Of a DNA stretch of 64,000 bases, positions 37,792 to 48,485 are shown piece by piece. A program made the translations under genes and the position numbers. Under the pieces are notes generated by a model. It searched no databases and was not told where the DNA came from. It was given only the letters and a program-made list of their open reading frames with translations. The stretch is from Pseudonocardia sp. (GTDB taxonomy: Bacteria; Actinomycetota; Actinomycetes; Mycobacteriales; Pseudonocardiaceae), in assembly GCF_029263155.1 (NCBI RefSeq), contig NZ_JAJCYB010000044.1:1-64000 (forward strand), read 5' to 3'. Position 1 is the first letter of the stretch. Each line of letters opens with the position of its first letter.

Positions 37792-39528
37792 TCAGCCGCC
37801 GTGCACGGCGGCCCGCAGGTGGGCCACGGCCGCCTCGAGCGCGATCTCGCTGCGCTCGCCGCTGCGCCGGTCCTTGACCTCGACCAGCCCGTTCGCCAGT
37901 CCCCGGCCGACCACGACGATCGTGGGCACGCCGATCAGCTCGGCGTCGGCGAACTTCACCCCGGGCGAGGCCTTGCGGTCGTCGAGCAGCACCCGCAGGC
38001 CGGCGGCGTCCAGCTCACCGGCCAGCGTCTCGGCCCCGGTCGCGATCTCCTCGGTCTTGCCGGCCACCACGAGGTGGATGTCGAACGGGGAGACGCTGCG
38101 CGGCCAGACCAGCCCGGAGTCGTCGTGGTTCTGCTCGGCGATGGCCGCGACCAGCCGTGAGACGCCGATGCCGTAGGAGCCCATCGTGATCCGCACGGGC
38201 TTGCCGTCGGGCCCCAGCGCGTCCAGCGCCGCCGCGTCGGCGTACTTGCGGCCGAGCTGGAACACGTGCCCGATCTCGATGCCGCGCGCGGCCTCCAGCG
38301 GACCGGAGCCGTCCGGGGCGGGGTCGCCCGCGCGCACCTCGGCGGCCTCGATCGTGCCGTCCGGGGTGAAGTCGCGTCCGCACACCAGGTCGACGACGTG
38401 GTGGTCGGGCTTGTCCGCACCGGTCACCCAGGCCGTGCCGTCGACGATGCGCGGGTCGACGAGGTAGCGCACGCCGTTGGCGGCCAGCGACGCCGGACCG
38501 ATGTAGCCCTTGACCAGGAACGGCGCCCGGACGAAGTCGGCCTCCTCCAGCAGCGCCACCTCGGCCGGCTCCAGCGCGGCCTCCAGGCGCTTCATGTCGA
38601 CCTCGCGGTCGCCGGGGACCCCGACGCCGAGCAGCGTCCACTCCGTCGTCCCCGGCCTGCGGGTCTTGACCAGCACGTTCTTGAGGGTGTCCGCCGCGGT
38701 GAACGTGCGGCCGAGCCCGGCCCCGTTCAGGAACGTCACCAGCGTCTCGATGGTCGGCGTGTTCGGCGTGTGATGGGCCTGCGCGGCGGGCAGGCCCTCG
38801 ATCTCCCGGGCGGGCGGGGCGGGCGTGGTGACGGCCTCGACGTTGGCGGCGTACCCGCCGGGGCTGCGGACGTAGGTGTCCTCGCCGGTCGGGGCGACAG
38901 CCAGGAACTCCTCCGACGCCGAGCCGCCCATCGCGCCCGACGTGGCCGCGACGATCACGTAGTCCATCGACAGCCGGTCGAAGATCTTCACGTAGGCGGC
39001 GCGGTGCTTGGCGTAGGACTCCGCCAGGCCGTCGTCGGTGAGGTCGAACGAGTAGGAGTCCTTCATGAGGAACTCGCGACCGCGCAGGATGCCCGCGCGG
39101 GGCCGCGCCTCGTCGCGGTACTTGTTCTGGATCTGGTAGAGCATCACCGGGTAGTCCTTGTAGGAGCTGTACTCGCCCTTGACGACCGCGGTGAACAGCT
39201 CCTCGTGCGTGGGACCGAGCAGGTAGTCGTTGCCGCGGCGGTCCTTGAGGCGGAACAGGTTGTCGCCGTACTCGGTCCAGCGGCCGGTGGCCTCGTAGGG
39301 CTCCCGCGGCAGCAGCGCGGGGAAGTGGATCTCCTGGGCGCCGATGGCGTCCATCTCCTCGCGCACGACCTGCTCGATCGCCCGCAGCACCTTCAGCCCC
39401 AGCGGCAGCCACGAGTACACCCCCGGGGCGACGCGGCGGACGTAGCCGGCGCGGACGAGCAGCCGGTGGCTCGGCACCTCCGCGTCGGCCGGGTCCTCGC
39501 GCAGGGTCCGGAGGAACAGCGACGACAT
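37792..39528 (-). CDS. proS: prolyl-tRNA synthetase
   Basis: Class II synthetase of 578 aa, bacterial type. [20 protein letters not shown] starts the catalytic core; motif 2 region [20 protein letters not shown] and motif 3 [11 protein letters not shown] are present. The YbaK-like editing insertion separates motifs 2 and 3, and the anticodon-binding domain ends the protein. ATG 39528 is used; an in-frame GTG four codons upstream is possible. Convergent with the kinase gene, 13 bp apart. Confidence 0.97.
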   Translation of the reverse strand: MSSLFLRTLREDPADAEVPSHRLLVRAGYVRRVAPGVYSWLPLGLKVLRAIEQVVREEMDAIGAQEIHFPALLPREPYEATGRWTEYGDNLFRLKDRRGNDYLLGPTHEELFTAVVKGEYSSYKDYPVMLYQIQNKYRDEARPRAGILRGREFLMKDSYSFDLTDDGLAESYAKHRAAYVKIFDRLSMDYVIVAATSGAMGGSASEEFLAVAPTGEDTYVRSPGGYAANVEAVTTPAPPAREIEGLPAAQAHHTPNTPTIETLVTFLNGAGLGRTFTAADTLKNVLVKTRRPGTTEWTLLGVGVPGDREVDMKRLEAALEPAEVALLEEADFVRAPFLVKGYIGPASLAANGVRYLVDPRIVDGTAWVTGADKPDHHVVDLVCGRDFTPDGTIEAAEVRAGDPAPDGSGPLEAARGIEIGHVFQLGRKYADAAALDALGPDGKPVRITMGSYGIGVSRLVAAIAEQNHDDSGLVWPRSVSPFDIHLVVAGKTEEIATGAETLAGELDAAGLRVLLDDRKASPGVKFADAELIGVPTIVVVGRGLANGLVEVKDRRSGERSEIALEAAVAHLRAAVHGG

Positions 39529-39592
39529 CCTGGTCAGCACCCGCAGAAGACTAACGACCCACCCCGACCCCCGTCCCCCCGGTTCCCGCCCC

Positions 39593-39655
39593 CGCACTTC
39601 GGAGCCGTACTGCTGTTCCGGGGCCACCGGAAGTGCGTTGCGGCTCCGAAGTGCG
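39593..39655 (-). terminator. long palindrome after metX
   Basis: Fifteen-base perfect arms (39593-39607 and 39641-39655) enclose a second inner stem TTCCGG/CCGGAA with a five-base loop. The structure begins 12 bases past the metX stop and lies before proS. A likely terminator of the metY-metX operon. Confidence 0.65.
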
Positions 39656-39667
39656 GTCGGGGAGCGG

Positions 39668-40810
39668 CTAGTGCTGCGCGAGCAGCTCGGTCAGCAGCGC
39701 GCCCACCTGCTCGGCCTCGATGAGGAAGCCGTCGTGGCCGTACGGGGACTCGATGATCCGCGCCGGGCCGGAGCCGGGGATGCCGGCGGCCAGCTCGTGC
39801 TGCTGCTCGGGCGGGTAGAGCCGGTCGGTGCTCACCCCGCCCACCAGCGTGCGGGCCGTGACCAGCGCCAGCCCGGCCGCCACGCCGCCGCGGCCGCGCC
39901 CGACGTCGTGGGCGTTCATCATCTCGGTCAGCCGCACGTAGGAACCGGCGTCGAAGCGGCGCACGAGCTTGGCCGCGTGGTGGTCGAGGTAGCTCTCGAC
40001 CGAGTAGCGGCCGCCGTGCCAGGGGTCCTCGCCGTCCTGCGGGTCCCGGCCGAACCGCTCGGCCAGCTCGAACCCGCTGCGGTAGCTCAGGTGCGCGATC
40101 CGTCGGGCGATGCCCAGGCCGCGGTGCGGGCCCTCCCCGGGGGCGGCGTCGTGGTAGTCGCCGCCCCGCCAGCCGGGGTCGCTGCGGATGGCCGCGATCT
40201 GCGGCGACGCCCAGCCGATCTGGTCGGCCGAGGTGGCCGCCGGGCAGGCCAGCAGGCACAGCCGCTCCACCCGCGACGGGTGCGACGCCGCCCATTCCAG
40301 CGCCCGCATCCCGCCCATCGACCCGCCGACGACGCACGCCCACCGTCCGACGCCCAGCGCGTCGGCCAGCACCACCTCGGCGGCCACCGCGTCGCGCGGC
40401 GTCACCAGCGGGAAGCGGCTCCCCCACGGGCGCCCGTCCGGTGCCGTCGACGCCGGACCGGTGCTGCCCTGGCAGCCGCCGATGACGTTCGGCGCCACCA
40501 CGAACCAGCGTGCCGGGTCGAGCGGGCGCCCCGGGCCGACCAGGGTGTCCCACCATCCCGGCGTGGGGTGGCCGGGCCCGGCGGGGCCGGTGAGGTGGGT
40601 GTCGCCGGTGAGCGCGTGCAGGACCAGCACCGCGTTGGACGCGTCGGCGTTGGGCGTGCCCCACGTCTCGTAGGCGATCCGGACCCCGGGGATCGTGGCC
40701 CCGGACTCCACGGCGAACGGGCCCGGCAGCGAGATCCACCGGCGCCGGCCGGGGTCGCTCCCCTCCCGCCACGCACCGGTGGCGGGAGGGGAGCTGACAG
40801 TGCTGGTCAC
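39668..40810 (-). CDS. metX: homoserine O-acetyltransferase
   Basis: Acetylates homoserine with acetyl-CoA in methionine synthesis, 380 aa, alpha/beta-hydrolase fold. The nucleophile elbow is [12 protein letters not shown], the catalytic His is in YGHDGFLIE near the C-terminus, and the [14 protein letters not shown] segment is typical of MetX. GTG start 14 bp after metY. Its product is the substrate of the MetY enzyme encoded just upstream. Confidence 0.97.
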   Translation of the reverse strand: MTSTVSSPPATGAWREGSDPGRRRWISLPGPFAVESGATIPGVRIAYETWGTPNADASNAVLVLHALTGDTHLTGPAGPGHPTPGWWDTLVGPGRPLDPARWFVVAPNVIGGCQGSTGPASTAPDGRPWGSRFPLVTPRDAVAAEVVLADALGVGRWACVVGGSMGGMRALEWAASHPSRVERLCLLACPAATSADQIGWASPQIAAIRSDPGWRGGDYHDAAPGEGPHRGLGIARRIAHLSYRSGFELAERFGRDPQDGEDPWHGGRYSVESYLDHHAAKLVRRFDAGSYVRLTEMMNAHDVGRGRGGVAAGLALVTARTLVGGVSTDRLYPPEQQHELAAGIPGSGPARIIESPYGHDGFLIEAEQVGALLTELLAQH

Positions 40811-40824
40811 CGCTGGATCATGCC

Positions 40825-42117
<1,293 letters not shown>

Positions 42118-42153
42118 ACGTGTCTCCAGAGAGAAAGGGGCGTGCAGGAGCGG

Positions 42154-42228
42154 TCAGCGGCCGGGTCGACAGGCCGTGCTCGTGACGCGCATGTAGTCCA
42201 CATGCCGGCGGGTCACGAGGCGGATCAC
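42154..42228 (-). CDS. putative Cys-containing leader peptide upstream of metY
   Basis: Twenty-four codons, GTG start, peptide VIRLVTRRHVDYMRVTSTAC followed by RPGR. The RRHVD...R(V)xSxxC pattern matches the short actinobacterial leader peptides found in front of sulfur-metabolism genes. A promoter with 17-bp spacing ends seven bases before the GTG, so the transcript would be leaderless. Ribosome stalling at the single UGU codon when cysteine is scarce would be a means of controlling metY-metX. The motif match is from recall. Confidence 0.75.
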   Translation of the reverse strand: MIRLVTRRHVDYMRVTSTACRPGR

Positions 42229-42235
42229 GGACCCG

Positions 42236-42264
42236 ACCCTAAAGGGGTCGCCACCTCGGCACAA
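42236..42264 (-). promoter_or_regulatory. promoter of the leader-metY-metX operon
   Basis: On the minus strand TTGTGC (42259-42264) and TAGGGT (42236-42241) are separated by 17 bp; seven bases later comes the GTG of the leader peptide. Good match to the housekeeping sigma consensus for this group. Confidence 0.65.
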
Positions 42265-42277
42265 CGGCCCGCCCCGC

Positions 42278-42283
42278 TACCGT
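42278..42283 (+). promoter_or_regulatory. -10 box for leaderless yaaA
   Basis: TACCGT ends six bases before the yaaA GTG. The divergent leader-peptide promoter lies within 40 bp, so the two promoters share the spacer. Confidence 0.4.
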
Positions 42284-42289
42284 TCGGGT

Positions 42290-43039
42290 GTGCTCGTGCT
42301 GCTCCCCCCGTCGGAGACGAAGATCGACGGCGGCGACGGGCCACCCCTGGCGCTGGAGGCGCTGAGCCACCCGGGGCTCGACCCCCTGCGCACGGACCTC
42401 GTCGACGCGCTGGTCGAGCTCGCGGCCGACGTGCCCGCCGCCCGTGCGGCGCTGGGCCTCTCGCCGGCGCAGGACGGCGAGATCGCCCGCAACGCCGCGC
42501 TGCGCACCTCGCCCACGATGCCCGCCCTGCACCGCTACACCGGTGTCCTCTACGACGCCCTCGACGTGCGGTCGCTGCGCGGCGCCGCCGCCGGGCGGGC
42601 CCGCGAGCGCCTGGCCGTCTCCTCGGCGCTGTTCGGCCTGCTGCGCGCCGAGGACCCGGTGCCGGCCTACCGGCTCTCGGCGGGCTCGGCGCTGCCCGGC
42701 CGCGGCACGCTGGCGGCGGCGTGGAAGCCGCTGCTCGAACCGCTGCTGCGCGGCGTCGCCGACGACGGGCTGGTCGTCGACCTGCGCTCCGGGTCCTACG
42801 CGGCGCTGGGGCGCGTCCCCGGGGCGGTGGGCGTCGACGTGCTGGCCGAGCGCGCGGACGGTCGCCGCAGCGTCGTCAGCCACTTCAACAAGGCCCACAA
42901 GGGCCGCATCGCCCGGTTACTGGCCGGCACGCGCGCCGAACCGACCGACGCCGCCGCGGTGGCGGTGCTGCTGCGCCGGGCCGGCCTGCGGGTCGAGCGC
43001 CCGACCCCGACGGGCCTGCACGTCGTCATCCCGGCCTGA
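42290..43039 (+). CDS. yaaA: peroxide stress protein YaaA
   Basis: Protein of 249 aa of the YaaA/DUF328 family. LVLLPPSETK at the N-terminus, the central YTGVLYDALD, and the C-terminal VVDLRSGSY and SHFNKAHKGRIARLL segments are diagnostic. In E. coli YaaA limits free iron and oxidative DNA damage; the mechanism is not settled. GTG start, probably leaderless. Divergent from the metY operon. Confidence 0.95.
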   Translation: MLVLLPPSETKIDGGDGPPLALEALSHPGLDPLRTDLVDALVELAADVPAARAALGLSPAQDGEIARNAALRTSPTMPALHRYTGVLYDALDVRSLRGAAAGRARERLAVSSALFGLLRAEDPVPAYRLSAGSALPGRGTLAAAWKPLLEPLLRGVADDGLVVDLRSGSYAALGRVPGAVGVDVLAERADGRRSVVSHFNKAHKGRIARLLAGTRAEPTDAAAVAVLLRRAGLRVERPTPTGLHVVIPA

Positions 43040-43134
43040 CCCGCCCGTAAACGGGTTGCGGGCCGTCGCGGGACCCGCCAGGGTGTGCCCGACCGGCCGG
43101 AGGGTCCGCCGGAGCCGATCGCGAGGAGGTGTCC

Positions 43135-43194
43135 GTGTCCATCGCCGCCCGGGTCGACGCACGCCCTCGTCCGATCCCCTCCGCCCCTCGCTGA
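43135..43194 (+). CDS. candidate 19-aa small ORF upstream of the RIO-type kinase
   Basis: GAGGAGG lies five bases before GTG 43135, one of the strongest Shine-Dalgarno matches in the window; the frame encodes VSIAARVDARPRPIPSAPR and stops 35 bases before the kinase TTG. It may be a regulatory leader peptide or a chance site. No family recognised. Confidence 0.35.
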   Translation: MSIAARVDARPRPIPSAPR

Positions 43195-43229
43195 CACAGG
43201 CGCGGGGCGCCACTCCACAGGAGCCCCCG

Positions 43230-44171
43230 TTGTCCCGGTTCGAACCCATGCGTTCCCGTCGGCGCCGCTTCGACGACGAACCCCGCACCCCCCGCCGCCG
43301 CGTCCCGCTCACCGAGCTGGACGAGCGCGCGGGCTCCGATCCCGACGGCCCGCCCGAGGGCGACCGATGGTCCACATGGGACGGGGCCGAGCACGGCCCC
43401 GACCCGTTGCCGCACTGGGTGATCACCGAGCACGCCGCGGTGGACACCGAGCTCGGCGTGGTCAAGACCGGCAAGGAGGCCGACGTCCACCTCGTCGAGC
43501 GCGCCGTGCCCGGCACCGGGCGCGGCGTGCTCATGGCCGCCAAGCGCTACCGCTGCGCCGAGCACCGCATGTTCCACCGCGACGCCGGCTACCTGGAGGG
43601 CCGGCGCGTACGCCGCTCCCGGGAGACCCGCGCCATGGCCAACCGCACCGGGTTCGGCCGCGACCTGCTGGCCGGCCAGTGGGCGGGAGCGGAGTTCGCG
43701 GCGCTGGCACGGCTGTGGAGCAGCGGCGTGGCGGTCCCCTACCCCGTGCAGGTCCACGGAACCGAGCTGTTGCTGGAGTTCCTCGGCACCGACGACGGCA
43801 CCGCGGCACCCCGGCTCGCGGAGCTGCGCCCCGACACCGAGACCCTGTGTGACCTCTGGCACCAGCTCGTCGACGCGCTGCTCGGGCTGGCCCGCCACGG
43901 GCTGACCCACGGAGACCTGTCGGCCTACAACCTGCTGGTGCACTCCACGCCGTCCGACCCGCGCAGGCTGGTCCTGATCGACCTCCCGCAGGTCGTGGAC
44001 GTGGTCGGCAACCCGCAGGGGCCCGAGTTCCTGGCCCGCGACGTGCGGCGGATCGGGGACTGGTTCGCCGCACGAGGCCTGCCGCCGCAGGTCGGGCAGC
44101 CCGACATCCTGCTCGACGAGCTGCTCGTCGCCGTCGGGATGCCGGGTGCGACGGGAACGTCACAGCGGTAG
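43230..44171 (+). CDS. RIO-type serine protein kinase
   Basis: Atypical kinase of 313 aa. After a basic N-terminus the RIO fold shows GVVKTGKEADVHLVE (nucleotide loop), AAKRY (catalytic Lys), HGDLSAYNLLV (catalytic loop) and LIDLPQVVD (metal Asp). Bacterial RIO kinases have no settled substrate; the archaeal and eukaryotic relatives act in ribosome maturation. TTG 43230 was chosen for AGGAG six bases upstream; ATG 43248 is an alternative. Confidence 0.9.
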   Translation: MSRFEPMRSRRRRFDDEPRTPRRRVPLTELDERAGSDPDGPPEGDRWSTWDGAEHGPDPLPHWVITEHAAVDTELGVVKTGKEADVHLVERAVPGTGRGVLMAAKRYRCAEHRMFHRDAGYLEGRRVRRSRETRAMANRTGFGRDLLAGQWAGAEFAALARLWSSGVAVPYPVQVHGTELLLEFLGTDDGTAAPRLAELRPDTETLCDLWHQLVDALLGLARHGLTHGDLSAYNLLVHSTPSDPRRLVLIDLPQVVDVVGNPQGPEFLARDVRRIGDWFAARGLPPQVGQPDILLDELLVAVGMPGATGTSQR

Positions 44172-44360
44172 GCGTCGATGGGTGTCGGGCCGGCGCGCTA
44201 GGGTGGATCTCGAGCGCCCGGCCCGACACACGGTCCATCGCCGAGCGCACCTGCAGTACCTACTCGGGCGCAACGTCTGCGCTCCGGCTCGTCTGTCGAG
44301 TCTCAGCCCGTCATCTCGGCGCTGCTTCTCCGCGCGACGTGCCACGTCCCGGAGGTCTAC

Positions 44361-45869
44361 TTGTCATCCCCCAGCTCTGCTCGCCGTGCGAACTTCTCGG
44401 CGAACCCCCGCCCCCGCCGCTCCGGCGGCGGCGGCCGTCCCACCTCGGGCCGCGGGCGCGGCCCGGCCGCCCACACGCAGCGCCCCTCGGCACCGTCGGT
44501 GCCCGAGGTCCTGTGGACCGTGCCGGAGAGCGGCATGCCCACCTTCGCCGAGCTCGGTCTCCCCGAGGCGATCGTGCGCGCCCTGGACGCCGAGGGCTTC
44601 ACCGAGCCGTTCCCGATCCAGGCCGCCACGCTGCCCGACACCGTCGCCGGGCGTGACCTGCTCGGTCGCGGCCAGACCGGCTCGGGCAAGACGCTCGCCT
44701 TCGGCCTGGCGCTGCTCTCGCGGCTCGCCGGCGGCCGCGCGCAGCCCCGCCGTCCCCGCGGCCTCGTGCTGGTCCCCACCCGGGAGCTGGCCACGCAGGT
44801 CGTGGACGCGCTCACGCCGTTCGCCAGGGTGCTCGGGCTGACCACCACCTCGGTCGTCGGGGGCATGTCGTTCAACCGGCAGGCCGCCGAGCTGGGCCGC
44901 GGGATCGACCTGCTGGTCGCCACCCCCGGCCGACTCACCGACCACACCACGCAGCGCACCTGCGACCTGTCCGGCATCGAGATCACCGCGATCGACGAGG
45001 CCGACCGGATGGCCGACATGGGCTTCCTGCCCCAGGTCCGCAAGATCCTCGACCTCACCCCGCAGGGCCAGCGGCTGCTGTTCTCCGCCACCCTCGACGG
45101 CGACGTGGGCACCCTGGTGCGCCAGTACCTCACCGACCCGGTCACGCGCTCGATCGCCTCCTCCACCGCGCAGGTGGAGACGATGGACCACCACGTGCTG
45201 CACGTCGACCTGGCGTCCAAACCCCGCGTGATCACCGAGATCGCCGCCCGCGACGGGCGCACCATCCTGTTCGTGCGCACCAAGCACGGCGTGGACCGGT
45301 TGGTGAAGGGCCTGCGCCGCGACGGCGTCAACGCCGGTGCCCTGCACGGCGGAAAGGCGCAGAACGCCCGCAACCGGGCGATCGCGGAGTTCAAGGACGG
45401 GCAGACGCCCGTGCTGGTCGCCACGGACGTGGCCGCCCGCGGCATCCACGTCGACGACGTGAGCCTCGTGGTGCACGTCGACCCGCCCGCCGACCCGAAG
45501 GACTACCTGCACCGCGCGGGCCGCACCGCCCGCGCCGGCGACGCGGGCACCGTGGTCACGATGGTCACCCCGCCGGAGCGGCGCGACGTCGAACGGCTCA
45601 CCCGGCTGGCGGGCGTGCGGGCCACCCACACCGACGTCGCGCCCGGCGACGCAGCGCTGACCCGGGTCACCGGCGCGCGCACCCCGTCCGGCGTGCCGAT
45701 CATCGATCCCCCCAAGCCCGCCCAGCAGCCGCGAGGCAGCGGTGGCGGCCGTCGGCGCGGCGCACCCGGGGCCGGCGGCGGCATCCGGGGCGGGCGTGGC
45801 GGACAGGGCGGACGTGGCGGCCAGGGGGGCGGGCGTCCCCGCTCCGGCGGGCGACGCAGCGCGGCCTGA
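44361..45869 (+). CDS. DEAD-box RNA helicase
   Basis: ATP-dependent RNA helicase of 502 aa. Q-motif region FPIQAATLPD, motif I GRGQTGSGKT, Ia VPTRELA, II AIDEADRMADMG, III SAT, V ATDVAARGIH and VI HRAGRTARAG are all intact. Both ends are Arg/Gly-rich, typical of cold-shock RhlE/CsdA-like helicases that act in RNA decay and ribosome assembly. TTG start after GGAGG. A TAGGGT box at 44200 would give a leader of about 150 nt, suggestive of post-transcriptional control. Confidence 0.95.
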   Translation: MSSPSSARRANFSANPRPRRSGGGGRPTSGRGRGPAAHTQRPSAPSVPEVLWTVPESGMPTFAELGLPEAIVRALDAEGFTEPFPIQAATLPDTVAGRDLLGRGQTGSGKTLAFGLALLSRLAGGRAQPRRPRGLVLVPTRELATQVVDALTPFARVLGLTTTSVVGGMSFNRQAAELGRGIDLLVATPGRLTDHTTQRTCDLSGIEITAIDEADRMADMGFLPQVRKILDLTPQGQRLLFSATLDGDVGTLVRQYLTDPVTRSIASSTAQVETMDHHVLHVDLASKPRVITEIAARDGRTILFVRTKHGVDRLVKGLRRDGVNAGALHGGKAQNARNRAIAEFKDGQTPVLVATDVAARGIHVDDVSLVVHVDPPADPKDYLHRAGRTARAGDAGTVVTMVTPPERRDVERLTRLAGVRATHTDVAPGDAALTRVTGARTPSGVPIIDPPKPAQQPRGSGGGRRRGAPGAGGGIRGGRGGQGGRGGQGGGRPRSGGRRSAA

Positions 45870-45888
45870 CCGACCGCACGACAGCGCA

Positions 45889-45920
45889 GGCGCGGCACCC
45901 CGACACCGGGGTGCTGCGCC
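45889..45920 (+). terminator. hairpin after the DEAD-box helicase gene
   Basis: Thirteen-base arms (45889-45901 and 45908-45920) pair with one mismatch around a six-base loop, 20 bases past the helicase stop. GC-rich, no T tract. Confidence 0.6.
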
Positions 45921-46056
45921 GTCGTCGTCGCGGGGCGAACGCCGACCCTGCGTTCCCGACGCCGGACTCGCCGGGTCGGGACGGCGGAGTCGCGTGCCGG
46001 AGGCGCGACGGCGTGCCCCCCGGCCCCGACGCGCGGGCACCCGGCATCCTGTGGGG

Positions 46057-46788
46057 GTGCGCCGACCCCTGCTCGTGACGATCCTCGCGGCGGTGCTGCT
46101 CCTGTGCGGCTGCACCGCGATCGACGTCCCCGCCCTCGACCTCCCCGATCTCGGCGAGATCACCGTCGGTCCGGTCCCCACCCCCACCGGCGACGCCGCA
46201 GCCGCGCTCGCCACGCTGCCGGTGAAGGGCCGCGCGCCGAAGACCGGCTACGAGCGCGACCGGTTCGGCCAGCGCTGGGCCGATGTCGACCGCGACGGCT
46301 GCGACCAGCGCAACCAGGTGCTCGCCCGCGACCTCACCGCCGTGGAGTTCCGGCCGGGCACCCGGGACTGCGTGGTGCTGTCCGGAGCGCTGCTCGACCC
46401 CTACACCGGAGAGGGCGTGCCGTTCCTGCGCGGCCAGGACACCAGCGCCGACGTCCAGATCGACCACGTCGTCGCGCTGTCCAACGCCTGGCAGACCGGC
46501 GCGCAGCAGCTCGACGCCGACGTCCGCGAACTGCTCGCCAACGACGTGCTGAACCTGCTCGCCGTCGACGGGCCCACCAACGGTTCCAAGGGCGACGGCG
46601 ACGCCGCCACCTGGCTCCCGCCCGCACGCGGCTACCGCTGCGCCTACGTGGCCCGGCAGGTCGCGGTGAAGGCGAAGTACGGCCTGTGGGTCACCGCGGC
46701 GGAGTCCGAGGCGATCGCGCGGGTGCTGCGCGCCTGCCCGGGTGAGCCGCTGCCCGCCTCGACCGTGCCGTCCGGCCTCACCGGGTGA
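46057..46788 (+). CDS. secreted HNH/DUF1524-family lipoprotein
   Basis: Protein of 243 aa with a signal peptide ending in a lipobox (LLLCGC), then a Ser/Thr/Pro linker and a DUF1524-like HNH domain: KTGYERDRFGQRWADVDRDG, the catalytic IDHVVALSNAWQTGA and LNLLAVDGPTNGSKG. Probably a lipid-anchored extracellular nuclease, a family common in actinobacteria. GTG 46057 used; GTG 46051 is also in frame. Convergent with the yccF gene. Confidence 0.9.
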   Translation: MRRPLLVTILAAVLLLCGCTAIDVPALDLPDLGEITVGPVPTPTGDAAAALATLPVKGRAPKTGYERDRFGQRWADVDRDGCDQRNQVLARDLTAVEFRPGTRDCVVLSGALLDPYTGEGVPFLRGQDTSADVQIDHVVALSNAWQTGAQQLDADVRELLANDVLNLLAVDGPTNGSKGDGDAATWLPPARGYRCAYVARQVAVKAKYGLWVTAAESEAIARVLRACPGEPLPASTVPSGLTG

Positions 46789-46790
46789 CA

Positions 46791-47201
46791 CTAGACGGCG
46801 ACGGTGCGCCCGCCCGGCTCGACCGGCGCGTCCACGTCGACCACGCGGGTGCCCAGCGGGATCAGCGCCAGCCCGGCCATCTTGAACGACGCCACCCCGA
46901 ACGGGATGCCGATGATCGTGACGCACAGCAGCAGCCCGGCCAGCACGTGCGCGAGGAACAGCTCCCACCCGAACAGCACGATCCAGATGACGTTGCCCAG
47001 CAGGGAGGCGACCCCGGCGCCGCGGTGCACCACGACGCGCCGCCCGAACGGCCACAGCGCGTACCCGGCGAGCCGGAACGACGCGATGCCGAACGGGATG
47101 GTGATGATCAGCACGCAGGCGATGACCCCCGCCACCGCGTAGAGGATCGCCAGCCACCACCCGGCCAGCAGGAACCACAGGACGTTGCCGACGGTGCGCA
47201 T
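46791..47201 (-). CDS. YccF domain membrane protein
   Basis: Protein of 136 aa with two tandem YccF domains, visible as repeated segments NVLWFLLAGWW / NVIWIVLFGWE and ITIPFGIASFRLAGYALWPFG / IGIPFGVASFKMAGLALIPLG. About four helices. The function of the family is unknown. Stops two bases from the convergent HNH gene. Confidence 0.92.
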   Translation of the reverse strand: MRTVGNVLWFLLAGWWLAILYAVAGVIACVLIITIPFGIASFRLAGYALWPFGRRVVVHRGAGVASLLGNVIWIVLFGWELFLAHVLAGLLLCVTIIGIPFGVASFKMAGLALIPLGTRVVDVDAPVEPGGRTVAV

Positions 47202-47229
47202 GTACCCACTATGCCCGGCTCCGCGGCGA

Positions 47230-48483
47230 TCAGCGGGCGGCGGGCGTCCGGCACAGCGCCGCGTGCCGGGAGACGGCCTGCTGGTCGGTGAACACCGCCA
47301 CCTGGTCGACGACGACCCGCAGCCGCGCCGCGTCGTCGTGGGCGGCGAGCCAGTCCTCGGCGAGCACGGGGTCGAGCGTGCCGGGCGCACCGGCGAGCAG
47401 CGCGGCACCCAGCTCGGCCATCAGCTCCCGCTGCCGGGCCTGCATCGCCAGCCGCGCGGGGTCGCTCATCACGTAGTGCAGCGCCACGGCCTTGAGCAGC
47501 GCCACCTCGGCGGCGGCCAGGGGGGGCACGACGAGATCCGCGCCGTAGCGCGTGAGCGTCCCCTCACCGTGCACGGCACGGGTGGCCTCCACCGCGGCCA
47601 GCACGAACCGCCCGACGAGATCGCTGGTCAGGCGCTTGAGCGCGACGTGGGCCGAGGTCGCCGCGGACACCGACCGGAAGCCGCGCACCGCGTCGACGAC
47701 GGGCAGTGCGACCAGCGCCTGACCGGCCTCCAGCAGGGCCGCCGGATCGGCGCCGAACGCCCGCGCGGCCGTGGCCGCCAGCGCCGCCCGCTCCGAGGGG
47801 GACCCGAGCACGGCGAGGTCGATGCGCCCGGACAGGATCCCGTCCTCCACGTCGTGTACCGAGTAGGCGACGTCGTCGGACCAGTCCATCACCTGTGCCT
47901 CCAGGCAGCACCGGTGCTCGGGCGCGCCCTCCCGGATCCAGGCGAACACGGCGGCGTCGTCGGCGTAGGCGCCGTACTTGACCATCCCGGGGCGGCGGGT
48001 CCAGGGGTACTTGCTCGACGCGTCGAGGGTGGCGCGGGTGAGGTTGAGCCCGCTGGAGCCGACCTCGTCGCCGATCTTGGGCTCGAGCCGGGTGAGGATC
48101 CGCAGCGTCTGCGCGTTGCCCTCGAAGCCGCCGCACGCCGCGCCGAACCCGTCGAGGGCCACCTCGCCGTTGTGCCCGAAGGGCGGATGCCCGATGTCGT
48201 GCGCGAGCCCGGCGGTGTCGACGACGTCGGGGTCGCAGCCCAGCTCCTCGGCGATCCCCCGCCCGATCTGCGCCACCTCCAACGAGTGGGTGAGCCGGGT
48301 GCGCGGGATGCCGCTGATCTCCGCGCCCTCCCCCGGCCCGACGACCTGGGTCTTGCCGGCCAGCCGGCGCAGAGCCGCCGAGTGCAGCACGCGAGCGCGG
48401 TCCCGCGAGAACGGGCTGCGCCGCTCGGAGCCCCGCTTGAACGGCTCGGGGGCGACCCGTTCCCGGTCGTGCGCGCTGTACAT
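47230..48483 (-). CDS. dgt: deoxyguanosinetriphosphate triphosphohydrolase-like protein
   Basis: HD-domain dNTPase of 417 aa that splits dGTP to deoxyguanosine and triphosphate. [15 protein letters not shown] and [14 protein letters not shown] carry the HD metal ligands; [17 protein letters not shown] holds the last Asp. The length fits the short type-2 subfamily. Starts two bases after ydcF, so probably the last gene of an xdhC-ydcF-dgt unit. Most actinobacterial genomes have it next to dnaG; that gene is not in this window. Confidence 0.94.
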   Translation of the reverse strand: MYSAHDRERVAPEPFKRGSERRSPFSRDRARVLHSAALRRLAGKTQVVGPGEGAEISGIPRTRLTHSLEVAQIGRGIAEELGCDPDVVDTAGLAHDIGHPPFGHNGEVALDGFGAACGGFEGNAQTLRILTRLEPKIGDEVGSSGLNLTRATLDASSKYPWTRRPGMVKYGAYADDAAVFAWIREGAPEHRCCLEAQVMDWSDDVAYSVHDVEDGILSGRIDLAVLGSPSERAALAATAARAFGADPAALLEAGQALVALPVVDAVRGFRSVSAATSAHVALKRLTSDLVGRFVLAAVEATRAVHGEGTLTRYGADLVVPPLAAAEVALLKAVALHYVMSDPARLAMQARQRELMAELGAALLAGAPGTLDPVLAEDWLAAHDDAARLRVVVDQVAVFTDQQAVSRHAALCRTPAAR

Positions 48484-48485
48484 GC

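Noticed and set aside
37774..37796. Six-base inverted repeat between kinase and proS stops
   Set aside because: Arms are short and partly lie in coding sequence; not enough to call a terminator.
39529..39592. T-box or amino-acid-responsive leader before proS
   Set aside because: The spacer is too short and has no T-box motif or specifier-like stem.
44204..44841. Open frame through the helicase leader (RRAHLQYLLGRNVC segment) as a leader peptide
   Set aside because: It does not stop before the helicase start but runs on as a shadow frame, so it does not behave like a leader ORF.
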